From JBCBSZ01 sp039185015 (GTDB lineage Bacteria > Actinomycetota > Acidimicrobiia > Acidimicrobiales > Poriferisodalaceae), in NCBI GenBank assembly GCA_039185015.1, contig JBCDAU010000029.1:4521-68520 (forward strand): 64,000 nt of DNA, written 5' to 3'. Of this stretch, positions 7,177-15,321 are shown in pieces. Made by a program: the position numbers and the translations under genes. Position 1 is the stretch's first letter, and every line of letters starts with the position of its first letter. The notes beneath the pieces are model-generated. The model was given only the letters and a program-made list of their open reading frames with translations, had not been told where the DNA came from and searched no databases.

Positions 7177-7575
7177 GTGGCGCCGAGGTTCTTCTCCGAC
7201 GAGACGGACCTCGCCCTCGCTCGGGCGCTCGAAGCTCTCCACCCTGGCGAGATCGTCTACCCGGGCCACCCTGATCTGTCCCAGGTGCCGAGCGGCGCTC
7301 CGGACGATGCGCGGCTCCCTGAGATCGGTCGACAACGACTCGTCGTCATCACGCGCGACGCCAAGATTCGCCGTCGTCCGGTCGAGAGACGACTGTGGAT
7401 CGTCCACGGCGTCCGAGGTTTCGTTCTCACGGGACGCACTACTAGCGAACGGAAGACAGCCTCGGGCTCCTCGTGGCCCACTGGCAACGGATCAACAGGT
7501 TTGGTGGAGGAGCGGCGCAACGGCGCATGGATGTACGCCGTTGCGGCATCCGGCGTGCGGGAGATCGGGCTCTAG
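7177..7575 (+). CDS. PIN-like toxin, VapC45-like, with a locally frameshifted C-terminal segment
   Basis: The protein is 132 residues and is likely an RNase toxin paired with the upstream antitoxin. The N-terminal two thirds fit the VapC45 PIN-like domain: FFSDETDLALARALEAL with the first acidic residue, 'GAPDDARLPEIGRQ', VVITRDAKIRRRPVERR with the second acid, and VHGVRGFVLTGR. From about 7446 to 7503 the annotated frame reads KTASGSSWPTGNGSTG, which fits nothing, whereas the +2 frame reads TEDSLGLLVAHWQRINRF, the expected Leu/Trp-rich helix. The original frame then resumes with EERRNGAWMYAVAASG. A missing base near 7446-7452 and an extra base near 7503 explain this. The acidic catalytic residues precede the scrambled part. 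Confidence 0.7.
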   Translation: MAPRFFSDETDLALARALEALHPGEIVYPGHPDLSQVPSGAPDDARLPEIGRQRLVVITRDAKIRRRPVERRLWIVHGVRGFVLTGRTTSERKTASGSSWPTGNGSTGLVEERRNGAWMYAVAASGVREIGL

Positions 7576-7613
7576 CTCACCGACCGGGCACTGGTCGTTG
7601 ACCGTCCCCGAAG

Positions 7614-7627
7614 CCGGCGAACGCCGG
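7614..7627 (+). terminator. Short hairpin after the toxin gene
   Basis: CCGGCG and CGCCGG flank AA, about 40 bases after the toxin stop. The loop is very tight, so at least one pair must open. A weak candidate terminator between the plus-strand toxin gene and the minus-strand tRNA. Confidence 0.25.
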
Positions 7628-7685
7628 TGCGGCGAGCACGTCGTGGCGAGGACACGCAATGCGCTGAACGCCGGCTGCTCAAGCA

Positions 7686-7758
7686 GCGCCCCCGGCAGGA
7701 TTCGAACCTGCGACGCACGGTTTAGGAAACCGACGCTCTATCCCCTGAGCTACGAGGG
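7686..7758 (-). tRNA. tRNA-Arg (anticodon CCU)
   Basis: On the minus strand a full cloverleaf is present: acceptor GCCCTCG/CGGGGGC with one U-G pair, D-arm GCTC/GAGC, anticodon loop TTCCTAA giving anticodon CCU, T-arm GCAGG-TTCGAAT-CCTGC and a G discriminator. The anticodon stem TCGGT/ACCGT has one outer T-T mismatch. CCA is not encoded. It reads rare AGG codons. Confidence 0.93.
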
Positions 7759-7781
7759 CTGGGTGGCCGAGGGTAGTGGCG

Positions 7782-9233
7782 TCACCCGCCGACGCACTTG
7801 TCGACCACGCCGAAGATGGCGGACTGCTCGGCGCTGGTCGGTTCGTACTCCGGGTCCTGCAGGTCGTCGAGGTCGAAGATGTCGAGGATGCCGTCGCCGA
7901 CGCACCGGGCCTCCTCGACCGTCGCCCCGCCCTCGAAGAAGCCGAGGCCGGCGTAGGTGCGGGTGATCGACGCGACCAGCGCCGCCTCGGAGGCGTCGCG
8001 GGTGATGCCCTCGGCTCCCTCGCCCGGGTCGCAGGACTCGAAGCGCAGACCACCGTCCCGGTCCTCCACCGAGGCTGCGCCGTCGGGACCGGCAGCGACC
8101 CAGGCGTCGAGGGCGCCGCGCATCTGGGCGACGTCTGCCTCGGTGTCGCCCTGCCAGTCGACCCGGACGCACACGACACCGTCGCGCCGGAAGGCGACGT
8201 AGGCGTCACCACCCCAGCCGTCGGCGGCCTCGAGCGCGACGTCGACATCGACCCGCTCGGCGAGCAGCAGCAGCCAGCTCGGCGAGCCGACCTCGCCGGC
8301 GTCGATCTCCTCCTCATCGTCCGCGAGCGCCGGAGTCTCGACCTCGATCGGATCCTCGTCACCGGCGAGGATCCACGGGTCGAGGAGCGCCTCCTCGCTC
8401 GGCGGTGGGTTGCGCAGCAGCTCGTCGATCCCCTCGGTCCCGTCGATCGCATCGACGACGGCGAGCATCGCCTCGCCGTAGACGTACGGCGTCGCGAAGA
8501 ACGTCTGGAGGATCGTCGGCACCTCCTCGATGCCCTCCTCGAAGTCGGCGAGGTTCGCGTCCTCCTCGGCGACGAGGTCGTCGAGCTCGTCGCCGGGCAG
8601 TGTCTCGCGGTAGGCGAACTCCACCCGCTGCGCATCGCCCTCGACGACGGCGGTGAGCACCGCACCGGAGACCGAGTCGTCCACGTCGATGCTCAGGAAG
8701 CGGTCGCCGATCTCGAAGTGCTGGTCCTGGAGCGCGTGGGTGAGCTCGTGGACGAGCGTGAGTTGGACGAACGGCGTCAGCTCGGTGCCGCGCATCGTGA
8801 TCGACTGGTCGTCGAACCGGTAGAAGCCGAGCGTGCCCTCACCGGTGAGGTCGTTCGTGGCGGCGAACAGGTCGAGCTCGCCCTCGATCAGCCCGAAGGC
8901 GCGGAAGAGCTCGGTGGTCTCGTCGATCTCGGCGCGATCCTCGTCGGTCAGCTCGGCCTCGTCGGCGGTGACGTCGGCTTCGAACTCCTCGTCGGTCAGG
9001 AAGCGGACCTCCACGGGGTGGAGGAACTCCAGCTCCCGCTCCTCCTCGACGAACTCGACGAACGGGAGCACGGCCGCATCCCACTCGTCAGGGAAGGAAC
9101 GGTCATCGCCCCCGGAGCCGACGATCACGATCGCGGTCAACACGACGGCAGCCAGCGCACCGACGCCGAGCGGCCACCAGCTGCCCAGCCGGCTGGGCTC
9201 TCTCGTCTGCTCGTCCGGCTCCACCTGGTCCAC
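7782..9233 (-). CDS. Membrane-anchored gluzincin-like protein with HELTH motif
   Basis: The protein is 483 residues and strongly acidic. One transmembrane helix (about 20-39) anchors it, leaving the rest outside the membrane. The zinc motif HELTH (His162-Glu163-His166) lies in QLTLVHELTHALQDQHF, and VVEGDA places Glu198 as a likely third ligand, as in gluzincin metallopeptidases. The C-terminal half has scattered cysteines (VVCVRV, ESCD, ARCVGD, DKCVGG) that could form two disulfides. I do not recognise a characterised family; similar putative zinc-dependent peptidases occur in actinomycetes. Substrate unknown. It lies immediately after the tRNA with no operon partner. Confidence 0.7.
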   Translation of the reverse strand: MDQVEPDEQTREPSRLGSWWPLGVGALAAVVLTAIVIVGSGGDDRSFPDEWDAAVLPFVEFVEEERELEFLHPVEVRFLTDEEFEADVTADEAELTDEDRAEIDETTELFRAFGLIEGELDLFAATNDLTGEGTLGFYRFDDQSITMRGTELTPFVQLTLVHELTHALQDQHFEIGDRFLSIDVDDSVSGAVLTAVVEGDAQRVEFAYRETLPGDELDDLVAEEDANLADFEEGIEEVPTILQTFFATPYVYGEAMLAVVDAIDGTEGIDELLRNPPPSEEALLDPWILAGDEDPIEVETPALADDEEEIDAGEVGSPSWLLLLAERVDVDVALEAADGWGGDAYVAFRRDGVVCVRVDWQGDTEADVAQMRGALDAWVAAGPDGAASVEDRDGGLRFESCDPGEGAEGITRDASEAALVASITRTYAGLGFFEGGATVEEARCVGDGILDIFDLDDLQDPEYEPTSAEQSAIFGVVDKCVGG

Positions 9234-9307
9234 GGGCGCCGAGGGTACGGGTGGTCACATGACCCAGGACGTCGCCCGGGCACGGAGCGTGGACGGCGTC
9301 GGCCCGC

Positions 9308-10789
9308 TCAATCGATGACGTCGCCCGCCGCGAACAGCAGCTCGTCCAGCTCGTGGCGCGCCGCGTCGACCAGGGCCAGGAGGTCGGGGACCCGTTCCCC
9401 GTCGGCGATCGCGCCCAGGCCCACGACGCCCGGTCCGGCCTGCACACCCAGGCTGAGCGGTGTCGTCTCGCTGAGGCTCAACACCGGGTGCGCTGCCCGC
9501 AGCGGGCGCCCGGCGAGGTGGACCTCTCGCCGGGGACCCGGCACGTTGGTGATGGCGAGGTTGATCGTCGGGCTGACGTAGCGGCGATGGGGGAGGAGGT
9601 CCATCGCCCGACCAGCGAGGCCGGTCACCGCCGGCGGTGCGAACATGGCGATGTCCTGGCGGAGCGAGGCGGACTGCCCGAGGTCCCGGTCGAGCGCTCT
9701 CGCGACCGCCTCGGCGGTCAGCTCCAGCCTGCGCATCGGGTCGTCGACGTTGGTCGGCAGCTGGACCATCAGCCCGCTGACGTTCGCGTCCCCCACCCGG
9801 TCGCCCTGCACGAGGACCGGCACGATCGCCGTGATCGGCGACGACGGCAACTCCTGTTTGATGGTCAGCCATCGCCGCACGGCGCCTGCGCAGACGGTGA
9901 GCGTGACCGCGTGGAACGAGCGGCCCGTCAGCTCCTTGAGGCGGATCAGGTCCCCGGTTGGCAGCGTCGACGCTGCGTAGCTCCTCGTCGGACCGATCGG
10001 CTCGTTGAACGACAGTCTCGGTGCCCGCCCGGTCGGGTGCTCGATGGCTCCGGGACCCGGTTCGGTCGGCGGGAGCAGGCCGGCGAGGCGACCCACACCC
10101 GGAGTGCGCCGAGCCGTCTCGGCCGCGGTCTCCCGGAGTCCCGGCAGCTGCTCTCCGACGGCATTCGCGGCGCGCCCGGCGAGCCGGACCGGGAACCCGA
10201 GCCCGCGGCGGATCTGGTCGGGCACCGGTCCGACGACCCGCTCGGCCATCGATGGCGGTTCGACCTCCTCCACCCTCGGCGTGACGTGCTCCATCGTCGG
10301 GTCGGGGCCGCGCTCGGTGTCGAGCAGCGCGGTCATCAGGTCGACGCCGGTGCTGTCGTCCATCGCTGCGAGGTGGACCTTCGCGTACACCGCGACCTCG
10401 TCGTCGCCGAGCCCCTCGATCACGAGGATCTGCCAGAGCGGCCGTCGACGGTCGAGTCGCTGGGCGTGAGCGGCGGCGACGGCGTCGTGCAGTGCGCCAC
10501 GCGGCTCCCGATCGGCTGGAAGGCGGAGGGAACGCACGTGCACGTCGAGGTCCACGCGGTCGACCGTCCGCCACCACGGCCGCCGGAGCCCGCCGAGGTC
10601 GCCGTCGATCACCCGGCGGGCGGTCGGCATCATCAAGAGGCGTTCGACCAACGCTGACCGCACATGATCGATGGTCAACGGCCCCTCGTCCGACGGCCCG
10701 AAGATCATGAGGGTCCCGACGTGGCTGGGTTCCGACGGACGCTCCATCGCCAGGAACGCCGCATCGACCGCCCGCATCGGCGTGGTCAC
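9308..10789 (-). CDS. Wax ester synthase/diacylglycerol acyltransferase (WS/DGAT) family protein with altered active site
   Basis: The protein is 493 residues, full length for the bacterial WS/DGAT family, which makes triacylglycerol or wax esters at the membrane. Family hallmarks are 'LDRRRPLWQ' (113-120), 'NVPGPR' near residue 400 and the overall layout. The catalytic HHxxxDG motif reads HLAAMDD at 139-145: the second histidine, the catalytic base, is leucine and the glycine is aspartate. It may therefore be non-catalytic or use another acceptor. The GTG at 10789 overlaps the upstream hydrolase stop as GTGA, so I use it rather than ATG 10777; the two genes are translationally coupled. Confidence 0.85.
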   Translation of the reverse strand: MTTPMRAVDAAFLAMERPSEPSHVGTLMIFGPSDEGPLTIDHVRSALVERLLMMPTARRVIDGDLGGLRRPWWRTVDRVDLDVHVRSLRLPADREPRGALHDAVAAAHAQRLDRRRPLWQILVIEGLGDDEVAVYAKVHLAAMDDSTGVDLMTALLDTERGPDPTMEHVTPRVEEVEPPSMAERVVGPVPDQIRRGLGFPVRLAGRAANAVGEQLPGLRETAAETARRTPGVGRLAGLLPPTEPGPGAIEHPTGRAPRLSFNEPIGPTRSYAASTLPTGDLIRLKELTGRSFHAVTLTVCAGAVRRWLTIKQELPSSPITAIVPVLVQGDRVGDANVSGLMVQLPTNVDDPMRRLELTAEAVARALDRDLGQSASLRQDIAMFAPPAVTGLAGRAMDLLPHRRYVSPTINLAITNVPGPRREVHLAGRPLRAAHPVLSLSETTPLSLGVQAGPGVVGLGAIADGERVPDLLALVDAARHELDELLFAAGDVID

Positions 10790-11583
10790 GTCGCCGCTCC
10801 GCCCGGAGGGTCCGAGGTGCGATACGGACCGCGGCGGATCACACCGCGCGCCCACCGGGGCGGCTCGAACGGTTCGTGCTCACCGGCCGGTTGGGCGAGC
10901 CGGTCCGCGACGACGTGCAGCACCGCCGGGTTGTGCAGCAGACCGATGTGGCTGCCGATCACTTCGATGTTCTCGGCCTGCGGTGCCGCTCTGTCGATGC
11001 ACGCCCGCCACGACACCACGCCGTCGCTGCGGGAGAAGATGGCGGTCGAGGGCATCGGCAACGGAGAGCCGAGCCGTTCCATCGTCTCCTCGGGGATGCT
11101 CGAGATGCGGGTGCCGGTGGCCGCCTCGTACATGGGCCACACGACGTTGGACTTGAGATCGCCGGCGAAGGGGCTGCCGATGGTGATGACCCGCCGCACC
11201 AGGTCGGGGGCGGCTCTCGCTACCTCTCTCGCGTAGAGACCACCGAGGCTGTGCCCGATCAGGCTGACCGGGCCACGTGCGCCCTCGACCACCTCGTCGA
11301 GTCGGCGCAGGGCGATCGTGGAGAGGCGGTGGAACGCCAGGATCTCCGGCCGGCCCCACGGGTGGACCTCGTAGCCCAGACGGGAGAGGTACGACCGCAG
11401 GATCGTCGTGAACGCGTCGCCGGCGCCGAACGGCGGGATGGCGATCACGTGGTGGCCATCACCCTTCGGCCCGCGCAACAGACCGGGCAACGACGGCACC
11501 AGCGCCGCCGCCTCGATCGGAGCCCTGGCCTCGGCGAGCAGCAACCAGAGCCCGGGGCTGCGCTCTTCGACATGCTCCCCCAC
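10786..11583 (-). CDS. Alpha/beta hydrolase, lipase-like
   Basis: The protein is 265 residues. The nucleophile elbow GHSLGG has Ser112, preceded by strand PVSLI. An Asp (SRSDGVVSW) and a His (GSHIGLLHNP) at the expected spacings complete the triad. The fold resembles PGAP1-like and triacylglycerol lipases; no signal peptide is seen. The stop overlaps the start of the WS/DGAT gene (GTGA), implying the two act together, probably in acyl-lipid turnover. A likely role is hydrolysis or remodelling of neutral lipid. Confidence 0.8.
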   Translation of the reverse strand: MGEHVEERSPGLWLLLAEARAPIEAAALVPSLPGLLRGPKGDGHHVIAIPPFGAGDAFTTILRSYLSRLGYEVHPWGRPEILAFHRLSTIALRRLDEVVEGARGPVSLIGHSLGGLYAREVARAAPDLVRRVITIGSPFAGDLKSNVVWPMYEAATGTRISSIPEETMERLGSPLPMPSTAIFSRSDGVVSWRACIDRAAPQAENIEVIGSHIGLLHNPAVLHVVADRLAQPAGEHEPFEPPRWARGVIRRGPYRTSDPPGGAAT

Positions 11584-11661
11584 GGTCCCAACCTAGGTCG
11601 GCGGCGACGCTGCGCGTCCAGCTCGTCGTGGCGGCGCCTACCCAGGTGCGACGATGGGCCC

Positions 11662-12681
11662 GTGGCGGATCTCGACGTCTTCGACTCGGCGGACGTGTGC
11701 CCGAAGCACATGACCCACGGGCCGTGCGGTGACGTCCGCCTCGACGGCTCGTGCGAGGTGCCCGGCGTGCGGTGCCCGTTCGTCGAGGCGGCGACGGTCC
11801 CGTGGCTCGGTACGAGTCCGGCTCGTCGCGAGCTACCGGAGTGGCTGCAACAGGACCGCGTGATCCTCGTCGACTTCCCGGATCCGGGACCCGACGCCGG
11901 AGGCGACGCCGCTCGCCGCGCCGCTGCCTCACTCGCCGACGTGATCGACGCCGCCCTCCTCGGCGACTCGAACTGGGCGCGCGTGCGATTCCCGCCCTCC
12001 TACCGGGCGTCGCTCCTGCTGTCGGAGGGGCTGCGGCCCTGGCCCGGGATCAACGCCCGGGATCGCAACGCCGTCGCCCTCGAAGGCGAGATGGCGGCGC
12101 TCGCCGATCTCGGCGTCGAGGTCGTGCACTGCGTGACGGGCAACCACCCGGTGTCGGGTCATCGGCCGGAGGCGACGCCCGTCTTCGAAGTGGACTCCAC
12201 CCAGCTCGCGGCGATGGCCACTGACGCCGGTCTGGTCTGCTCGGTCGCGGCGAGCGCGCTCGCGGTGCCCGTCGAGCGGCGGCCGGCTCGGGTCGCCGAG
12301 AAGGTGCGGGCCGGCGCGTCGCTCGTGATCGTCGACAGCCTCCCGGACACGGCGCTCCTCGGTGACTTCGTCGCCAAGATCATCGAGCGCAGCGACCACA
12401 CGCCTGCGTTCCTGTGCGTCGTGCCGGTGCCGACTTCGGCCGACGATCTCGATCGCCTCGCGAAGTACCCGAACGCCGTCGAGCCGCCCGGCTGGCGCGA
12501 CGCCCTCGACGCCGCCGTCGACCCGGAGAGCCTCGGCATCCGCCTCGCCGCCGAGCTCGCCGACTCGATCCTCGACGTCGACGGAGTGTCCGGCGTCTGC
12601 CTCGGCCTGACCGCGGGTGACGCCTCCTCGCTCGAGGCCGCCGTCTCCCTCACCGCGGTCGCCCGGCACCTGCGAGGCTGA
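11662..12681 (+). CDS. Methylenetetrahydrofolate reductase-like protein with N-terminal Cys-rich domain
   Basis: The protein is 339 residues. Residues 10-40 carry four cysteines (13, 22, 31, 38) in CPKHMTHGPCGD...GSCEV...RCPF, the pattern of the MTHFR-associated C-terminal domain (MTHFR_C) found beside MetF-like proteins, here at the N-terminus. The remainder resembles the MetF TIM barrel: 'VVHCVTGNHPVSGHRPEATP' corresponds to the LTGDHP...P motif, followed by VFEVDSTQLAAMA. A folate-linked C1 oxidoreductase is likely, with flavin or F420 as possible cofactor; F420-dependent MTHFR-like proteins are known in mycobacteria. GTG 11662 starts the conserved region; the frame upstream is antisense to the hydrolase. 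Confidence 0.65.
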   Translation: MADLDVFDSADVCPKHMTHGPCGDVRLDGSCEVPGVRCPFVEAATVPWLGTSPARRELPEWLQQDRVILVDFPDPGPDAGGDAARRAAASLADVIDAALLGDSNWARVRFPPSYRASLLLSEGLRPWPGINARDRNAVALEGEMAALADLGVEVVHCVTGNHPVSGHRPEATPVFEVDSTQLAAMATDAGLVCSVAASALAVPVERRPARVAEKVRAGASLVIVDSLPDTALLGDFVAKIIERSDHTPAFLCVVPVPTSADDLDRLAKYPNAVEPPGWRDALDAAVDPESLGIRLAAELADSILDVDGVSGVCLGLTAGDASSLEAAVSLTAVARHLRG

Positions 12682-12766
12682 CTCCACAGATCGGGTGCAA
12701 CCGATCCGGGTCCTCGCGACCCGTAGCCATCGAACGGGTCCGGGGACTGGTGGCTGGGAGGCAGCG

Positions 12767-13825
12767 ATGGTGGGAACACGAGTCCTCGGGCTCGTCGCCG
12801 TTACGTGCATGTTGTCGGTGGGGTGCAGCGGTGGTGGCGATGGGGAGGGAGGCGATCGCGCAGCCGCCGCCCTGGCCGAGTCGACGACGAGTGTCGGTGG
12901 GGCCACCTCGGAGCCGGCGGTGCCGCCGGCGGCCGACGTGTCGTCGACGACCACGGTGGAAAACCTCGCGCTCCCCGCACTGCCGACGAGTGCAGATCCG
13001 TGTGTGACCCCGGCTGCTCATCGGGTTGGCAGGGTTGCTGCTGAGTACGGGTTCGAGTTCGACGGCGAGGTGCGTCCGGTGGGGATCCGCATGCTGGATC
13101 CGGTCCCGTCGCAGCAGACCGTCTGGGTGGTGTTGCACGGCGCCGGCCTGACCTGGCACGAGCAGCTCGGCTTCATGGACGATGTCATCGACATCATCGG
13201 TGACGAGTCCGCCACGATCATCGTGCCGCAGGCGAGTGGCCAGTCCCCCTTCTGGAGCGCCAGCCCGACCTTCAACCCCGACTACGTCGGCGAGCTCTTC
13301 CGCGTGCTGGAACAGAGCATCTGCCTGGACGGTGGGGTGGTCTTGGCCGGAACGGGGCAGGGCACACTTGCGGCCGCGCAGGCGTACTGCGAGGCCGAGC
13401 TGCCAATCGACGCGCTGTACTTCAACCTCGGCATGGTCAAGATGGAAGAGTGCGCGCCAGCGGAGGCCGTCCCGCTGTTCACGCTCGACGTGCTCGAGTT
13501 CGTCGAGGGCGTCGGGAACCACTGGGACGGCAGCTGGGACCCCCCGGTACAGCTGGAACAGGCGCTGACGGGCGGCATCCGCTCGACGCCGGAGGACCTG
13601 TCCGTCTGGGCCGAGCTGTACGGCTGCGCTGACGACGCGGTCGAGGAGACCAGCGACGTCGCCTCGGAGTTCAGTAGCCGGCAGACCATCAAGCTCTCGC
13701 ACCGCGACTGCGCCGCACCGATCGTCGCCTACGGGGTGCCCAGCGCCGCGTTCGAGCAGCCCACGCTGTTCGGCAGCGCGCTCGCGGGGATCCGTGACGA
13801 GCTCGTTGCAGTGCTGGGGCCGTGA
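12767..13825 (+). CDS. Esterase-like lipoprotein with substituted nucleophile, first gene of a sigma-factor operon
   Basis: The protein is 352 residues. Signal peptide and lipobox end LSVGC (Cys20), followed by a Thr/Ser linker. The domain resembles secreted feruloyl/polyhydroxybutyrate esterases (VWVVLHGAGLTWHEQL, 'TIIVPQASGQSPFWS'). The nucleophile elbow GxSxG is GTGQG at 195-199, so glycine replaces serine, and it is probably not a hydrolase but a sensor or binding protein. GGGAGG upstream of ATG 12767 supports the start. Its stop overlaps the ECF sigma factor start as GTGA, so the three genes to 15287 form one coupled operon. Function unknown. Confidence 0.65.
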   Translation: MVGTRVLGLVAVTCMLSVGCSGGGDGEGGDRAAAALAESTTSVGGATSEPAVPPAADVSSTTTVENLALPALPTSADPCVTPAAHRVGRVAAEYGFEFDGEVRPVGIRMLDPVPSQQTVWVVLHGAGLTWHEQLGFMDDVIDIIGDESATIIVPQASGQSPFWSASPTFNPDYVGELFRVLEQSICLDGGVVLAGTGQGTLAAAQAYCEAELPIDALYFNLGMVKMEECAPAEAVPLFTLDVLEFVEGVGNHWDGSWDPPVQLEQALTGGIRSTPEDLSVWAELYGCADDAVEETSDVASEFSSRQTIKLSHRDCAAPIVAYGVPSAAFEQPTLFGSALAGIRDELVAVLGP

Positions 13826-14349
13826 GGAGCGAGTCCACCACCGGCGGTCCTGCTGCGCCGCGGGCACCCGTCGAGGCCGTAGCGGAGCAGGAGGCCGGGC
13901 TCCGGGCGCTCTTCGCAGGGGAGTACGAAGCGATGGTGCGACTTGCCTTCGTCTTGGTCAACGACCGGCATGACGCCGAAGAGATCGTGCAGGACGCCTT
14001 CGTCGATCTGCAGGCCCGGTGGAGCGCCGTGCTCAACCCCGGCGGCTACCTCCGCACTGCGGTGGTGAACGGCGCCCGTCGACGGGGCCGACGAGAGCGA
14101 CGACGCAGTGACATCCTCCACCGCTTCGAGCGGACGATCGTCGGTGAAGCGGCGAGCATCGATGTCTATGACCACACGCTCGATGCATTGGAAGTCCTTC
14201 CCGAACGGCAACACACCGCGCTCGTGCTCGCCTACTACGTGGGTCTGAGCTCGAGCGAGATCGCCGAGGTCCTCGGGTGTCGTCCAGGCACTGCCAAGTC
14301 ACTCGTCCACCGCGGTCTGCAGCGGCTTCGCAAGGAGATGGACCGATGA
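13822..14349 (+). CDS. ECF-type RNA polymerase sigma factor
   Basis: The protein is 175 residues. Region 2 spans about 27-95 (LFAGEYEAMVRLAFVLVND, AEEIVQDAFVDLQARW) and region 4 about 121-172 (LPERQHTALVLAYYVGLSSS, then EIAEVLGCRPGTAKSLVHRG), the typical sigma2-sigma4 pair of extracytoplasmic-function sigma factors of the SigE-like type. It directs RNA polymerase to stress-specific promoters, most likely its own operon. The GTG start overlaps the preceding stop (GTGA), and its stop overlaps the next start (ATGA). The following membrane protein is the presumed anti-sigma factor. Confidence 0.9.
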   Translation: MRSESTTGGPAAPRAPVEAVAEQEAGLRALFAGEYEAMVRLAFVLVNDRHDAEEIVQDAFVDLQARWSAVLNPGGYLRTAVVNGARRRGRRERRRSDILHRFERTIVGEAASIDVYDHTLDALEVLPERQHTALVLAYYVGLSSSEIAEVLGCRPGTAKSLVHRGLQRLRKEMDR

Positions 14350-15287
14350 GCGAGTTCCCCGACGCTCCTCGCCTCGCCGAGGCGTTGCAGCGGCAGGCCC
14401 AGTCCATCCAGATCGATCCGGCGGAGCGAGCAGCGGCGGAGGAGCGTCTCCTCGGCGGAGATGTCACCGTGCTGCGTCTCCGCTCAGAGTCGCCTGTCGG
14501 CCCGCCGCGCCGCAACCGGTCGCTCGCGCTCGTCGCCGCCGCGCTCGCCATTGTTGTGGTCGCAGCCCTGCTGCCGCAGCGAGACAGCGGGACGGGCGAG
14601 GTCGCGACCGAACCACCCGAATCGGTCGACGAGTCTGCGGTGGTACTCGGCCTGCCATCCCTTGTGCCCGGGCACTGCCAGGCGCTCGACGGCGCAGTGC
14701 GTCGGTACTCGGTCGGAGGCTCCGAGGTGCTGGTCGGCGGGACCTATCTGTCCGCGATCGACGCGCGGTCGGTCGTGGTCCTCGTGCCTCCCGGTCTCCC
14801 TGGGGGTCGACAAATGGTGCTTGACGGGCTCGCCGATCAGGATGTGATCGCGTACGTCGTCGACGCCGGAGAGGAGATCCGGCCAGTGCTCGAAGAGCTC
14901 GTGCCCATCGCGTGTGGGCCGGGTCGACAGCTCGTCGATCTCGGCACCGGACGAGCCTCCGAAGTGGCCTGTCTCGATTATGGCGGCACCGGCTTCGCCG
15001 GCTTCGTCTTCGTCGGTCCGACCCAGCCACCCGTCGGCTGTATCACCAAGCAGTTCACCTTGGTTATCGACGACGAACCGTTGGCCGACGAGCCTGGCTG
15101 GCTCGACGTCTACGGCTGCGACGGTGGGTCGGTCTTCGGGCTCGACGACGAACGGAACGTCCGGAAGACCTACTACGACTGCGACTCGCAGCTGTTGTTC
15201 ACCGACACCGAGTCGGACCCGCTGGAGTCGACCTTCAACGGCGAGCCCCTGCTCACCTTCATCCGCCGCAACGTCGGGTTGAACTAG
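14346..15287 (+). CDS. Single-pass membrane protein, presumed anti-sigma factor
   Basis: The protein is 313 residues. An N-terminal cytoplasmic segment (1-58) precedes one transmembrane helix (about 59-77), then a periplasmic domain with conserved cysteine pairs (GHCQ, IACGPG, ACLD, GCITK, YGCDGG, YYDCD). The arrangement after an ECF sigma factor, with ATGA coupling, fits an anti-sigma factor that binds the sigma factor until a signal is sensed outside. A zinc-finger anti-sigma motif is absent, so it is of an unrecognised type. The six or more cysteines outside the membrane suggest a disulfide-stabilised sensor. The esterase-like lipoprotein may act with it. Confidence 0.65.
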   Translation: MSEFPDAPRLAEALQRQAQSIQIDPAERAAAEERLLGGDVTVLRLRSESPVGPPRRNRSLALVAAALAIVVVAALLPQRDSGTGEVATEPPESVDESAVVLGLPSLVPGHCQALDGAVRRYSVGGSEVLVGGTYLSAIDARSVVVLVPPGLPGGRQMVLDGLADQDVIAYVVDAGEEIRPVLEELVPIACGPGRQLVDLGTGRASEVACLDYGGTGFAGFVFVGPTQPPVGCITKQFTLVIDDEPLADEPGWLDVYGCDGGSVFGLDDERNVRKTYYDCDSQLLFTDTESDPLESTFNGEPLLTFIRRNVGLN

Positions 15288-15321
15288 GCGCTCCACCACC
15301 CTCGCCTGCGAGGCTGGCGGC

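Noticed and set aside
6475..7758. A mobile island integrated at tRNA-Arg carrying the toxin-antitoxin pair
   Set aside because: I see no repeat of the tRNA 3' end, no integrase and no flanking repeats; only the proximity is suggestive.
7776..9581. A 601-codon plus-strand frame opposite the HELTH protein
   Set aside because: Antisense shadow; the minus strand has the zinc motif and membrane helix.
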